A stretch of DNA of 64,000 bases from Phycisphaerales bacterium (GCA_013140575.1 JABFSN010000058.1:1-64000), one strand, 5' to 3'; counted from the first letter of the stretch, positions 44,969 through 53,470 are shown. Translations and numbers: made by a program. The notes: generated by a model not told the origin, from the letters alone.

Positions 44969-45202
44969 ATGGGCGGCGCGATAGGGGAACAGAGGTTTCT
45001 TCGAGGAGTGGTCCGGGGCGGGAGGATCGAGATGGGGGACGGGGTCCGGCTGCCTGAAGGTACGGTTGTGCAGATCACGCCGATCGAAATGGACCAGGAT
45101 TCGCTGTTGGAGCTGGTGGGCGAGGCCGTGTCCACCGGGATTTCCGATCTGGCCACACAGCATGACCATTATTTGTACGGATTGGCGAAGCCGAAGGATT
45201 AA
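44969..45202 (+). CDS. Antitoxin-like protein of a PIN toxin pair
   Basis: 77 residues, with a beta-strand motif VRGGRIEMGDGVRLPEGTVV similar to AbrB/DUF104-like antitoxins, and the C-terminal DHYLYGLAKPKD pattern common in the antitoxins of PIN systems. Its TAA overlaps the ATG of the PIN gene by one base. It lies inside the complex I cluster between nuoA and nuoB. Confidence 0.75.
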   Translation: MGGAIGEQRFLRGVVRGGRIEMGDGVRLPEGTVVQITPIEMDQDSLLELVGEAVSTGISDLATQHDHYLYGLAKPKD

Positions 45203-45621
45203 TGGGAAAAGGGGAGACGCTGTTTCTGGACACGGTGGCGCTGCTGGCGCTGGTCAATCGCGATGACGAGCTTCACGAACGATGCGAACGGATTTGGCGC
45301 GAGCACGTGGCCGACGGCTCGCGGTTTATCACCAGCGAATGGGTGCTGGGCGAGTTTCTCGGCGGGGCCTCGCGAAGGCCGTTGCGCGAGGCGGCGTGCC
45401 GGATCGTCGACCGGCTTGCTCGGTCGGAGCGGACCGCCATCGTGCCGGCCTCGCACGAACGGTGGATCGCGGCCTACGAATTGTTCCGCTCGCGATCGGA
45501 TAAGGAATGGTCGTTCGTCGACTGCGGATCCATACTCGTTTGCCAGGAATTGGGGGTTGGGCAGGTGTTCACGCGGGACCGCCATTTCGTACAGGCCGGG
45601 CTGCGCGTGCTGATCGAATGA
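45202..45621 (+). CDS. PIN-domain ribonuclease toxin (VapC-type)
   Basis: 139 residues with the PIN acidic residues: first Asp in LFLDTVALLALVNRDDELH, a Glu in TSEWVLGEF, an Asp in EWSFVDCGSILV and the final TRDRHF. VapC toxins cut tRNA or rRNA and are neutralised by the upstream antitoxin. It forms a unit with the gene at 44969 and interrupts the nuo operon. Confidence 0.85.
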   Translation: MGKGETLFLDTVALLALVNRDDELHERCERIWREHVADGSRFITSEWVLGEFLGGASRRPLREAACRIVDRLARSERTAIVPASHERWIAAYELFRSRSDKEWSFVDCGSILVCQELGVGQVFTRDRHFVQAGLRVLIE

Positions 45622-45755
45622 CGGCGACGCGGTTGGTTTTGGCACTGTCGTGTATGCGCGCCACGCTGGAGGATCGCATCGCGGGGCGTAGACGGAGGTC
45701 GCCGAACAGAGTTCAGGGCAACGCCCGTGCGAGTCGCTAGGCTGGAGGCGGGTCG

Positions 45756-46277
45756 ATGAGTTGGATCGAGAATCGGTTTGAGGAAGGTTTGATCGTGACG
45801 TCGCTGGACTGGGCGATCAACTGGGGGCGGTCGAACAGCGTCTGGCCGATGACGTTCGGTCTGGCGTGCTGCGCGATCGAGATGATGGCCGTGGGGGCGT
45901 CGCGGTTCGACATCGACCGGTTCGGGTCGGGGGCGTTCCGGGCGACGCCGCGGCAATCGGATTTGATGATCGTGGCCGGCACGGTGACGTACAAGATGGC
46001 GAGCCGGTTGAAGAGGCTTTACAACCAGATGCCGGATCCGAAATACGTGATCGCGATGGGGGCATGCACGGTGGGCGGCGGGCCGTATTTCAAACACGGG
46101 TATCACGTGGTGAAGGGGGTCGATCTGGTGGTGCCGGTGGACGTGTACGTGCCGGGATGCCCGCCGCGGCCGGAGGCGTTGTTGGAAGGTCTGATGCGCT
46201 TGCAGGACAAGATCCGCGGGGAGACGCGAGCGAAGACGCCGCTGACGAAGGCGAAGGAAGCGGCGTTGGTGAATTGA
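45756..46277 (+). CDS. nuoB: NADH-quinone oxidoreductase subunit B
   Basis: Holds the terminal N2 [4Fe-4S] cluster. Cys ligands in [21 protein letters not shown] and [13 protein letters not shown] are all present. 173 residues. ATG 45756 has GGAGGCGG upstream. A 134-base gap with nothing recognised separates it from the toxin. Confidence 0.95.
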   Translation: MSWIENRFEEGLIVTSLDWAINWGRSNSVWPMTFGLACCAIEMMAVGASRFDIDRFGSGAFRATPRQSDLMIVAGTVTYKMASRLKRLYNQMPDPKYVIAMGACTVGGGPYFKHGYHVVKGVDLVVPVDVYVPGCPPRPEALLEGLMRLQDKIRGETRAKTPLTKAKEAALVN

Positions 46278-46351
46278 CGATCGGTTCGGGCAGCAAGGTG
46301 CAGTCGTGGTGGTGTGATGAAGAAGGCCGCGGACATGGAACTGGGCAGGGA

Positions 46352-46609
46352 ATGATTCTCGAGTATATCGACGCCGCGCTGTCGAAGGCGAAGTATGAGC
46401 GCCTGGACGAAGGTCGGGACCGGTACTACGGCGAAGTTCCGGTGCTGCGCGGTGTTTGGGCGACGGGTCGGACGCTTGAGGAGTGCCGGTCTACGTTATT
46501 GGAAGTCATCGAGGGATGGCTGATCGTCCGATTGCGGAAGGGGCTGACAATTCCACCGATCGGTAACCGGCGCATCTCGCCGCCGCGAGCGACGCGCGTT
46601 GGGACGTAA
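46352..46609 (+). CDS. hicB: HicB antitoxin
   Basis: 85 residues. Core EVPVLRGVWATGRTLEECR and STLLEVIEGWLIVRLRKG match the HicB fold. Overlaps the hicA start at its 3' end. ATG 46352 is used; GTG 46298 in the same frame is a longer alternative. Order antitoxin-toxin is the reverse of the classic hicAB. Confidence 0.8.
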   Translation: MILEYIDAALSKAKYERLDEGRDRYYGEVPVLRGVWATGRTLEECRSTLLEVIEGWLIVRLRKGLTIPPIGNRRISPPRATRVGT

Positions 46610-46823
46610 ACTGGCACCCCTACGGTGGTCCGAGCTTGTCCGGCGGCTGAAACGATTCGGATTTGGTGGGCCGCATTCGGGAGGTCGCCATCCCTACATG
46701 ATCCGAGACGATCTGGTGCTGACCATTCCAAACCCGCACCATGGCGACATTGGGGTGGAGCTCTTGAAGCGAATTCTGAAGCAGGCGTCCATTTCGAGAG
46801 CGGATTGGATGGCGATGAAATGA
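46599..46823 (+). CDS. hicA: HicA mRNA interferase toxin
   Basis: 74 residues of double-stranded-RNA-binding-like fold: RWSELVRRLKRFGFGG, catalytic-type His in GGRHPYMIR, and a C-terminal LKRILKQASIS helix typical of HicA. TTG start overlapping hicB by 11 bases. It sits between nuoB and nuoC. Confidence 0.85.
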   Translation: MGRKLAPLRWSELVRRLKRFGFGGPHSGGRHPYMIRDDLVLTIPNPHHGDIGVELLKRILKQASISRADWMAMK

Positions 46824-46898
46824 TGGAGGGGTTACGGTCGGCGCGGGGCGGTAGCGGACCGATTTGAATCGCGGACGCGGCCATTGAAGGGCGGAGAT

Positions 46899-47144
46899 GT
46901 GACCGGCGAACAGTTGGTGAAGCACATCAAGGCGCAGCCGTTCAAGCCGTTCCGGATGTATCTGGCGGACGGGCGGGAAGTGCCGGTTGGTCATCCGGAA
47001 TTGGTGTTGTACATCCCCGGGACGCGGACCTGCGTGGTGGCCGATCTGAAGGACAATACGTACGACACGATCGACTTGTTTCTGGTTGCGTCGATCAAAG
47101 TGGGGGCGACCGGGAATGGCGGGCGAAGGCGAAAGCGGGGGTAG
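46899..47144 (+). CDS. 81-aa paralogue 1 of unknown function
   Basis: Contains the QPFKPFRMYLADGREVPVGHPELV core shared with the next gene, then a Lys/Arg-rich end. The two proteins have equal length and clearly arose by duplication. Members with the same core are frequent hypothetical proteins in related genomes (recollection). GTG 46899 after GGGCGGAG is chosen over TTG 46884. Confidence 0.65.
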   Translation: MTGEQLVKHIKAQPFKPFRMYLADGREVPVGHPELVLYIPGTRTCVVADLKDNTYDTIDLFLVASIKVGATGNGGRRRKRG

Positions 47145-47220
47145 GCGGACCGTGGACGCATTGGAGCGCGAGGAGCGATTCAGTAAGCGATTCGGCGGGA
47201 ACTGAATCACGGAGTCCGAA

Positions 47221-47466
47221 ATGACCATCGAACCGCTTCGTGAAGCACTGTCGGAGAGGCCGTTTCGCCCATTCAAGCTTCAATTGGGTGACGGCACGGA
47301 AGTGGCTGTGTCGCACCCTGAATGCGTCGCGTTTCATCCGAAGAGCCTGCGGACGATTCTGGTGGCGATGCCCGACGGAGGTTACAAGGCGATCGATCTG
47401 TTTTTGGTTGCGGCGTTGCACAAGCCGAATGGCCGGACGAGTCCGCCTCGCCGCCGCCGTCGGTGA
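47221..47466 (+). CDS. 81-aa paralogue 2 of unknown function
   Basis: Same length and layout as the preceding gene: RPFRPFKLQLGDGTEVAVSH, a shared IDLFLVAAL motif and a basic PRRRRR tail. Predicted small beta-rich protein. 76 bases separate the two copies. Function unknown. Confidence 0.65.
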   Translation: MTIEPLREALSERPFRPFKLQLGDGTEVAVSHPECVAFHPKSLRTILVAMPDGGYKAIDLFLVAALHKPNGRTSPPRRRRR

Positions 47467-47484
47467 TTGTATTCGAGGAATGCG

Positions 47485-48021
47485 ATGGCGCCTGAAGAAA
47501 TCTGCGACCTGTTAAGACGCACGTTTGGGGACACGGTGACGGACACGGTGCTGACGGCGCGTCGGCCGTATGCGGTGGTGAAGGCGGAGCGGTGGCCGGA
47601 GGCTGCGGTGTTTCTGCGGGACGACGCGCGGATGCAATTCAACATGCTGCAGAGCGTCACGGCCATCGACCTTCTGGAAGAGAACAAATTGGCGGCGATC
47701 TATGATCTGTTTTCCATGCCGGTGGTCGGTCCCGAGGAGCCATGTCCCCGGCTGCGGCATGCATTCGCGGTTCGGGTGGTGGTGGACCGGGATAAGCCCC
47801 GGATTCCGACCGTGGCGGATGTCTGGCCGGCGGCGGAGTGGCATGAACGGGAGGCGTACGATTTGATGGGGATCGAGTTTGACGGTCATCCGGATTTGAC
47901 GCGGATCCTGTTGCCGGACGATTGGGAGGGATACCCGCTACGGAAGGATTACGAGTTTCCGATCGAGTATCATGGGATTCCGGCGACGACGGAATACGGG
48001 TTAACGAATCCAAGACATTGA
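47485..48021 (+). CDS. nuoC: NADH-quinone oxidoreductase subunit C
   Basis: Peripheral-arm subunit. Diagnostic WHEREAYDLMGIEFDGHPDL and RILLPDDWEGYPLRKDY are present. 178 residues, not fused to NuoD. ATG 47485 with a GAGG ribosome site. Confidence 0.94.
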   Translation: MAPEEICDLLRRTFGDTVTDTVLTARRPYAVVKAERWPEAAVFLRDDARMQFNMLQSVTAIDLLEENKLAAIYDLFSMPVVGPEEPCPRLRHAFAVRVVVDRDKPRIPTVADVWPAAEWHEREAYDLMGIEFDGHPDLTRILLPDDWEGYPLRKDYEFPIEYHGIPATTEYGLTNPRH

Positions 48022-48031
48022 GCGAACGGAC

Positions 48032-48472
48032 TTGGCATCGCTTTCGAAAAACACGGTCGGCAGCGTCAACGTCCTGAAACGGCTGGGTGCGATCCGGCTG
48101 CGAGAGGCCAGGATCCTGTTGAACAAGCAGCAGTTCGCCGGTGCGATTTACCTTGCCGGATACTCCGTTGAATGCTGGTTGAAGGTGGCGATCTGCAAGG
48201 CGCTGGACCTCGACGAACTTCCCGAGACGTTCGCGAGTCATGAACTTGACGTTTTGTTGTTTCACAGCGGCTTGCAGCGGCGCATACAAAAGCGCCGGTC
48301 GCAACAGGCGATGAAGGCGTTTCAAATGGTGGCGGGTGTTTGGCGGATGGACAGGAAAAACGCGATTCGCTACGCGGACCCTCGCGTTTATAACTTTCAG
48401 GATGCCGGTGAGTTCTTGAGGGTGGTGAACGGCAGACAAGGAATCGTCCCTTGGCTCAGAAAACAAATTTAG
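48032..48472 (+). CDS. HEPN-domain protein 1
   Basis: 146 residues, all helical. The core FAGAIYLAGYSVECWLK (~35-51) is the HEPN helix 2 pattern, and SHELDVLLFHSGL (~69-81) fits the helix 3 pattern. HEPN proteins often are RNases or NTase partners in toxin-antitoxin systems, but no clear RX4-6H catalytic motif is visible, so activity is uncertain. Start TTG 48032, 10 bases after nuoC. It overlaps the BolA-like gene by 22 bases. Confidence 0.75.
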   Translation: MASLSKNTVGSVNVLKRLGAIRLREARILLNKQQFAGAIYLAGYSVECWLKVAICKALDLDELPETFASHELDVLLFHSGLQRRIQKRRSQQAMKAFQMVAGVWRMDRKNAIRYADPRVYNFQDAGEFLRVVNGRQGIVPWLRKQI

Positions 48473-48765
48473 TCGTCGCGGCCGGAAAGATCAAGGCGGC
48501 GATTGAGGAGTTTGTGGCACCTGCCGAGAAGGTGAATATTCGCATATTCGCGTCCTCGCCGGGGCTGTTGAGAGCGTTTGTCGGCAGTGATAAGTTCAAG
48601 GGGCTCTCGCCGATGGCCCGCCAGCGCGCGATCTGGAAATACCTGGATGGGAGGCTGAATTGGGACTACCGGCGGTTCTGTGCCGCCGTCCATGCACTGG
48701 ATGTAAAGGAGTTCCAGGAGCGGACGCTGCCTTCCTGGGATAACGGGGGCGGAAACGGTGTCTAA
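48451..48765 (+). CDS. BolA-like (class II KH-fold) partner 1
   Basis: 104 residues. The segment VGSDKFKGLSPMARQRAIW followed by L...RL...AAVHALDVKEFQE reproduces the BolA pattern V-SD-F-G---R-R-(I/M)---L---L----VHAL-----(T/E) by eye. A TTG start with AGGAA upstream overlaps the HEPN gene, and its stop overlaps nuoD by 8 bases. It is probably the HEPN partner or antidote (inference). Low-confidence family name, strong linkage. Confidence 0.6.
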   Translation: MAQKTNLVVAAGKIKAAIEEFVAPAEKVNIRIFASSPGLLRAFVGSDKFKGLSPMARQRAIWKYLDGRLNWDYRRFCAAVHALDVKEFQERTLPSWDNGGGNGV

Positions 48766-49969
48766 CGGCGTACTGACAGTTCAGACCCAGCCCGACGTGC
48801 TGGCCGATCTCGATCGGGAAACGATCGGGCAGGGCGATCTGCGCACCGAGGAGATGCTGGTCAACATGGGGCCGCAGCATCCGGCGACGCATGGGGTGTT
48901 GCGCGTGGTGCTGCGGACGGACGGCGAGATGATCCTGGAGGCCGTTCCGCACATTGGGTATCTGCATCGCTGCGCGGAGAAGATCGGCGAGAATGTTCAG
49001 CCTTATCAGTTCATTCCGTATACGGACCGGATGGATTATCTGGCGGGGATGAACAATAATCAGGCGTTTGCCATTGCGGTGGAGCAACTGTGCGGGATCG
49101 AAGTGCCGGAACGGGCGAAATACATACGGGTTATATTCGCGGAACTGAATCGCATTGCGTCGCATCTGGTGTCGTTCGGGACGTACGGTCTGGACATGGG
49201 TGCGTTTACGCCGTTTCTGTATGCGTTTCGGGAGCGGGAGATGATCCTGGATTTGTTTGAGAGCGCGTGTGGCGCGCGATTAACATACAGCTATATCACG
49301 GTGGGCGGGGTTCACGACGACCTGCCGGACCGGTTTCTGGATGTCCTGTCGGAGTTTCTGGATTATTTCGAGCCGAAGATACCGGAATACAACCAACTGC
49401 TGAGTTTCAACCACATATTCGTCAAACGGACGGGAAACGTCGGCGTGATCAGCGCCGAGGACGCGGTGCGGTGGGCGTTGACGGGTCCGTGTCTGCGGGC
49501 GAGCGGAGTGCATTGGGACCTGCGCAAGAGCACGCCGTACGAGATTTACGACCGGTTCGATTTCGAGATTCCGGTGGGCGTGCCCGGCGGCAGTGATGGG
49601 ATTCCGCGGGGGGTGGTGGTGGGCGACTGCTGGTGCCGGTATTTCGTGCGGGTGCTGGAGATGCAGCAGTCGTGCCGGATCATCCGGCAGGCCATGAAGC
49701 AGATTCCAGACGGAGCCACACAGGCGGACAAGTTGAAGAACCTGAAGCTTCCGGCGGACGAAACGTACGTGGAAATCGAGAACCCGCGCGGTCAACTCGG
49801 TTTCTACATACAGGGCGACGGATCGACGATTCCATCGCGGGTCAAGGCGCGTGGTCCGAGTTTTTGCAACATCTCGATCCTGAACCACATCGGGCGCGGC
49901 TGCCTTCTGGCCGACATACCGGCCATCGTGGGGAGCATCGATATCGTGATGGGCGAGGTGGATCGGTGA
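48758..49969 (+). CDS. nuoD: NADH-quinone oxidoreductase subunit D
   Basis: Quinone-binding 49-kDa-type subunit. NMGPQHPATHGVLRVVL, DRMDYLAGMNNN, IRVIFAELNRIASHL and the C-terminal GSIDIVMGEVDR are diagnostic. 403 residues. GTG 48758, overlapping the BolA-like gene. Confidence 0.96.
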   Translation: MSNGVLTVQTQPDVLADLDRETIGQGDLRTEEMLVNMGPQHPATHGVLRVVLRTDGEMILEAVPHIGYLHRCAEKIGENVQPYQFIPYTDRMDYLAGMNNNQAFAIAVEQLCGIEVPERAKYIRVIFAELNRIASHLVSFGTYGLDMGAFTPFLYAFREREMILDLFESACGARLTYSYITVGGVHDDLPDRFLDVLSEFLDYFEPKIPEYNQLLSFNHIFVKRTGNVGVISAEDAVRWALTGPCLRASGVHWDLRKSTPYEIYDRFDFEIPVGVPGGSDGIPRGVVVGDCWCRYFVRVLEMQQSCRIIRQAMKQIPDGATQADKLKNLKLPADETYVEIENPRGQLGFYIQGDGSTIPSRVKARGPSFCNISILNHIGRGCLLADIPAIVGSIDIVMGEVDR

Positions 49970-50075
49970 CCCATCGGCGGGCGGTGGTTTCACACCGGGA
50001 CGGCGGTCGCTAGAATCCGCACGGCGCGGGCGGGTGTGGTGACCGCGAGGTCTGAATTCGGCACGGAGTTCGACG

Positions 50076-51611
50076 TTGGCTGACGTGACGGCGCTGATTG
50101 TACGGCGGCGAATTGAATACCACGGTTTATCCGCATTAGTGGCAGGTCTGGCCCGGATCGTTTACGGGGCGGCTGCGCCGGTTCTGCGCCGATTTCCAGG
50201 GGCGATTTTCCTGTCGGCGGTCGTGGCCGTTGTGGTGGGGGTCTGGGCGCATTACCTGTTGTTCGAGTTCGTCGACGTGGGGTTGATCGGAAACGTCGAG
50301 ACGAACGCGACTGAGGCGATGGGGTGGTTTGGCGGGCCGTTGACGTTGGATGAAATCCGTGCGGGCCTCGCTTTTCAAAGTGTGCCGTTGGCCGGCGTGT
50401 TGTGCTATGCCGCCTATCCCTTGCAGTACGCGATCGTTCGCGACGTGGTGGGCATGGGGGGAATCCTGGGCTTCATTTCAGTCATTCCGTTGTACAGCAT
50501 CTGGTGGGAACGGAAGGTGGCGGGCCGCATTCAGTCGCGCTCCGGGCCGATGCGGGTGGGCGGCTGGCACGGGTGGGCGCAGACCATCGCGGACGGAATG
50601 AAGCTGATCACCAAGGAGGATTTGTGCCCTGATTCGGCGGACCGGCCGTTGTTCAAGCTGGCCCCGTATCTGGCGTTCGTGCCGGCGATTCTGGCGTTTT
50701 TCGCGTTGCCGTTCGGGACGTATTGGGTGTTCCGGCAACTGGACGTGGCGCTGGTGTTCATTCTGGCGATGCTGGGGGTTGAGGTGCTGGGGGTGATCAT
50801 CGCGGGGTGGGCGAGCAATAACAAATGGAGCGTCTACGGGGCGATGCGCGAGGCGTGCCAGATGGTGTCCTACGAAATCCCGATGGGCATGGCGCTGCTG
50901 GTGCCGATCATGGCCGCGGGTACGTTGAGCCTGACCGCCGTGGGGGACATGCAATCGGGCGGATGGACGACGTGGCTGGTGTTCCGTAATCCGTTTACGT
51001 TCGCGGCCGCGTTGATGTACTACGTGGCGTCGCTGGCGAGTTGCAAACGGGCGCCGTTCGATCTGCCGGAATCGGAGAGCGAGTTGGTGGCGGGTTTTCA
51101 TACGGAATATTCGGGGTTCCGGTGGTCGTTGTTTTTTTTCGCGGAGTACGCGGCCATGTTCGTGGTCAGCGGGCTGTGCGTGATTTTGTTTTTGGGGGCG
51201 TGGTATTCGCCGTTGCCGATGTCGTGGGCGGAGGGACTGGGCGATTCGTTGCCGGCGCGGGCGGTCAAGGGCGTGTTGTTCGCGGGGCCGCTGTGGTTCG
51301 TGACCAAGTGCGTGTTCTTGATTTACGTGCAGATATGGCTGCGGTGGACGCTTCCGCGGATTCGGATCGACCAGGTGTTGTACGCGTGCGTGCAGGTGAT
51401 GCTGCCGATGATGATGGTCATTCTGCTGGGGCATACGCTGTATGAATTGTTCGTGCCGACCGGTGGCATTGTGTGGCGGGTGTTCAATGTGCTGCTGTCG
51501 TTGATCGGCGGAGTGGCGGCGGTCGCCATGGTGGTGGTTGCCGTTTATGGATACGCGAATCGGCGGCGGTTGGTGGGCTCGCTGGGGCTCGAGTTGCTGC
51601 CGGGATCGTGA
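50076..51611 (+). CDS. nuoH: NADH-quinone oxidoreductase subunit H
   Basis: Membrane subunit at the quinone chamber. WWERKVAGRIQSRSGPMRVG, YEIPMGMALL and CKRAPFDLPESESELVAGFHTEYSG family motifs are present (about 9 helices). At 511 residues it has an N-terminal extension of ~100 residues, including two extra hydrophobic segments, compared with ~330-400 elsewhere. TTG 50076. Confidence 0.94.
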   Translation: MADVTALIVRRRIEYHGLSALVAGLARIVYGAAAPVLRRFPGAIFLSAVVAVVVGVWAHYLLFEFVDVGLIGNVETNATEAMGWFGGPLTLDEIRAGLAFQSVPLAGVLCYAAYPLQYAIVRDVVGMGGILGFISVIPLYSIWWERKVAGRIQSRSGPMRVGGWHGWAQTIADGMKLITKEDLCPDSADRPLFKLAPYLAFVPAILAFFALPFGTYWVFRQLDVALVFILAMLGVEVLGVIIAGWASNNKWSVYGAMREACQMVSYEIPMGMALLVPIMAAGTLSLTAVGDMQSGGWTTWLVFRNPFTFAAALMYYVASLASCKRAPFDLPESESELVAGFHTEYSGFRWSLFFFAEYAAMFVVSGLCVILFLGAWYSPLPMSWAEGLGDSLPARAVKGVLFAGPLWFVTKCVFLIYVQIWLRWTLPRIRIDQVLYACVQVMLPMMMVILLGHTLYELFVPTGGIVWRVFNVLLSLIGGVAAVAMVVVAVYGYANRRRLVGSLGLELLPGS

Positions 51612-51636
51612 TGGCCCGCACGAAGGATTAACTGCG

Positions 51637-52317
51637 GTGATTGTGGGAATGAATAGATCGGCCGCCCGCCGGATGTGCGTATGGCTGGCGCTTGCGGCGC
51701 CGGTCGTAATCGTTCCAGCGACGGCGCGTTCGCAAATCGATGAATCGCCGGCGAAGTCCGCTGACATTGACGCGTCGGGAGCTACGTCGTCCGGTCTAAC
51801 GACGGTCGTTCAGGGCGGGTTCGTCGAGACGATCCTGTTTTATTTGTTCGGCGGCGCGGTGCTGGCGTCGGCGATCGGGGTGTGCGTCAGCAAGAGCGTC
51901 GTTCGAATGGCGGTGTGGCTGTTCGGCACGCTGGGCGCGGTGGCCGTTCTGTATCTGTTGTTGGGGGCGGCGTTTCTGGGTGCGGTGCAGTTGATTGTTT
52001 ATGCGGGCGGCACGCTGATATTGTTGATATTTGGGGTGATGCTGACGACCAAGTCGCCGTGGGTGCGATTCGAGGCCACGACGAGCGAGATGCTGGCCGC
52101 GGGCGGCGTGGTCGTTGCGTTGTTCATCGGGCTGGCGACCGTGGTGGCGTCGGACATGACGCGTTGGCCGACGCAGGCGGGTGTGAACGAAGTGGCGACG
52201 GTGAAGTCGCTGGGCGAGTCGCTGCTGACGACGTATCTGGTTCCGTTCGAGGCGGCGAGCGTGGTGCTGCTGGTGGTGATGATCGGGGCGGCGTATCTGG
52301 CGCGACAGGAACGATGA
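51637..52317 (+). CDS. nuoJ: NADH-quinone oxidoreductase subunit J
   Basis: Membrane antiporter-linked subunit: SKSVVRMAVWLFGTLGAVAVLY and GAVQLIVYAGGTLILLIFGVML are diagnostic. Starts GTG 51637 (GAAGGA upstream) or ATG 51649. An unusual N-terminal signal-like segment (residues ~13-35) precedes the first helix. Confidence 0.9.
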   Translation: MIVGMNRSAARRMCVWLALAAPVVIVPATARSQIDESPAKSADIDASGATSSGLTTVVQGGFVETILFYLFGGAVLASAIGVCVSKSVVRMAVWLFGTLGAVAVLYLLLGAAFLGAVQLIVYAGGTLILLIFGVMLTTKSPWVRFEATTSEMLAAGGVVVALFIGLATVVASDMTRWPTQAGVNEVATVKSLGESLLTTYLVPFEAASVVLLVVMIGAAYLARQER

Positions 52318-52334
52318 TCGGCGAGGGGCGAGTC

Positions 52335-52811
52335 ATGTCGCTTCTGAATCGCGTGTCGCCGGTGGAGAGTCTTCAGGAAATCGAGAGCGCCCAGTCGGAC
52401 CGGTATTGGGAAGCGATGGCCTTGGCGGTTTCTGACGGCGGCCACTCGTATGGCGCGTGCTATCTGTTGGGGTACGTCATCGAATTGGCGATCAAGAGCG
52501 CCTATTACAGATTTGTCGGCGCGTCGCCGGTCGCGGATGTGGGGCGTCATCTTCAGGCCTCCGGTCTTAAGGGGCGCGAGCGACATGATCTTGAAGCGTG
52601 GTACGAGATTCTGTTTTCGTCGCGGATTCAGCGGGGGAATCCGATGGATCCCGTTGTTGCTGGAGCCTTCAAGCAGCGGATTCAGGTTGCCGCCCGGCAC
52701 TGGCGCGAGATTCTGCGCTATCGGCGGGCGATCCCCGCGGAGAGCGAGTGCAACGAGCTCCTGGGTATCGCGGACTGGCTGATTCGAAATCATCGATCGC
52801 TGTGGAGTTGA
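52335..52811 (+). CDS. HEPN-domain protein 2
   Basis: 158 residues, helical. The core GACYLLGYVIELAIKSAYYR (~40-59) matches the HEPN1 core, and RHDLEAWYEIL (~83-93) matches its downstream motif. As in HEPN1 no canonical RX4-6H is evident. ATG 52335, 18 bases after nuoJ. Followed 5 bases later by a small gene, repeating the arrangement seen between nuoC and nuoD. Confidence 0.72.
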   Translation: MSLLNRVSPVESLQEIESAQSDRYWEAMALAVSDGGHSYGACYLLGYVIELAIKSAYYRFVGASPVADVGRHLQASGLKGRERHDLEAWYEILFSSRIQRGNPMDPVVAGAFKQRIQVAARHWREILRYRRAIPAESECNELLGIADWLIRNHRSLWS

Positions 52812-52816
52812 CCGCC

Positions 52817-53140
52817 GTGCCGGTTCAAAGACGAAAGGCCAAACCTCCCCACTCGCGACCGGACCTGGTGCGGCGGCTCGCGGTCGAGTTGAAGTCGAAA
52901 GAGGGCCGCTCCGCTCGAACGGCGAAGAACGCACCGCTCGTCATCGAAGAGGAGCAGACGTACGGGCGGGCGCTGCACGTGACGGTTATCTGGGACAAGT
53001 GGTCAGGCGTTCCCCTGGAGGAACGAGGCGCGATCATCACGGACGCTTACAGGCAAGCGGGCCGGGATGCGGAGCTTGAGATCATGACGCTGGTGATGGG
53101 AGTGACGGCGCAGGAGGCTGGGAATCTCGGTATCAGCTGA
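52817..53140 (+). CDS. Small HEPN partner 2 (BolA-like?)
   Basis: 107 residues. A basic N-terminal half precedes a compact domain HVTVIWDKWSGVPLEERGAI followed by IT..AY and VMGVTAQEA. The spacing of W/F-G-x3-5-E-R-x-x-I/V and the final helix resembles BolA but is weaker than partner 1. GTG 52817 with GGAG at 52804 is chosen; TTG 52808 overlapping the HEPN stop is the alternative. Ends 9 bases before nuoK. Confidence 0.5.
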   Translation: MPVQRRKAKPPHSRPDLVRRLAVELKSKEGRSARTAKNAPLVIEEEQTYGRALHVTVIWDKWSGVPLEERGAIITDAYRQAGRDAELEIMTLVMGVTAQEAGNLGIS

Positions 53141-53149
53141 TTGGATGGG

Positions 53150-53470
53150 ATGGCGATGTTCACGGTAGGGTTGACCCATTACCTTGTGCTGGCCGCGGCG
53201 GTGTTTTGCTGCGGGCTGTTCGTGATGATGACCAAGCGGAACGCGATCGGCATTCTGATCGGCGTCGAGCTATTGCTGAACAGCGTGAACATCAATCTGG
53301 TGGCGTTCGATCGCTATCGGCCGATCGGCGGGACGGACGGGCAGATTTCGGCGTTGTTCGTGATCGTGCTGGCGGCCGCGGAAGCGGCGGTGGCGGTGGC
53401 TATCTGTATGAATCTGTATTCGAACCTGAACACGATCGACGTGGACCGGGGCGACGCGCTGCACGGCTAG
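53150..53470 (+). CDS. nuoK: NADH-quinone oxidoreductase subunit K
   Basis: Three-helix membrane subunit: RNAIGILIGVELLLNSVNIN with its buried Glu and FVIVLAAAEAAVAVAICMNL are diagnostic. 106 residues. TTG 53141 is an alternative start. Confidence 0.95.
   Translation: MAMFTVGLTHYLVLAAAVFCCGLFVMMTKRNAIGILIGVELLLNSVNINLVAFDRYRPIGGTDGQISALFVIVLAAAEAAVAVAICMNLYSNLNTIDVDRGDALHG

Noticed and set aside
43556-45169. 537-aa minus-strand open frame
   Set aside because: Shadow of nuoI/nuoA and the antitoxin; low-complexity Arg/His/Pro sequence.
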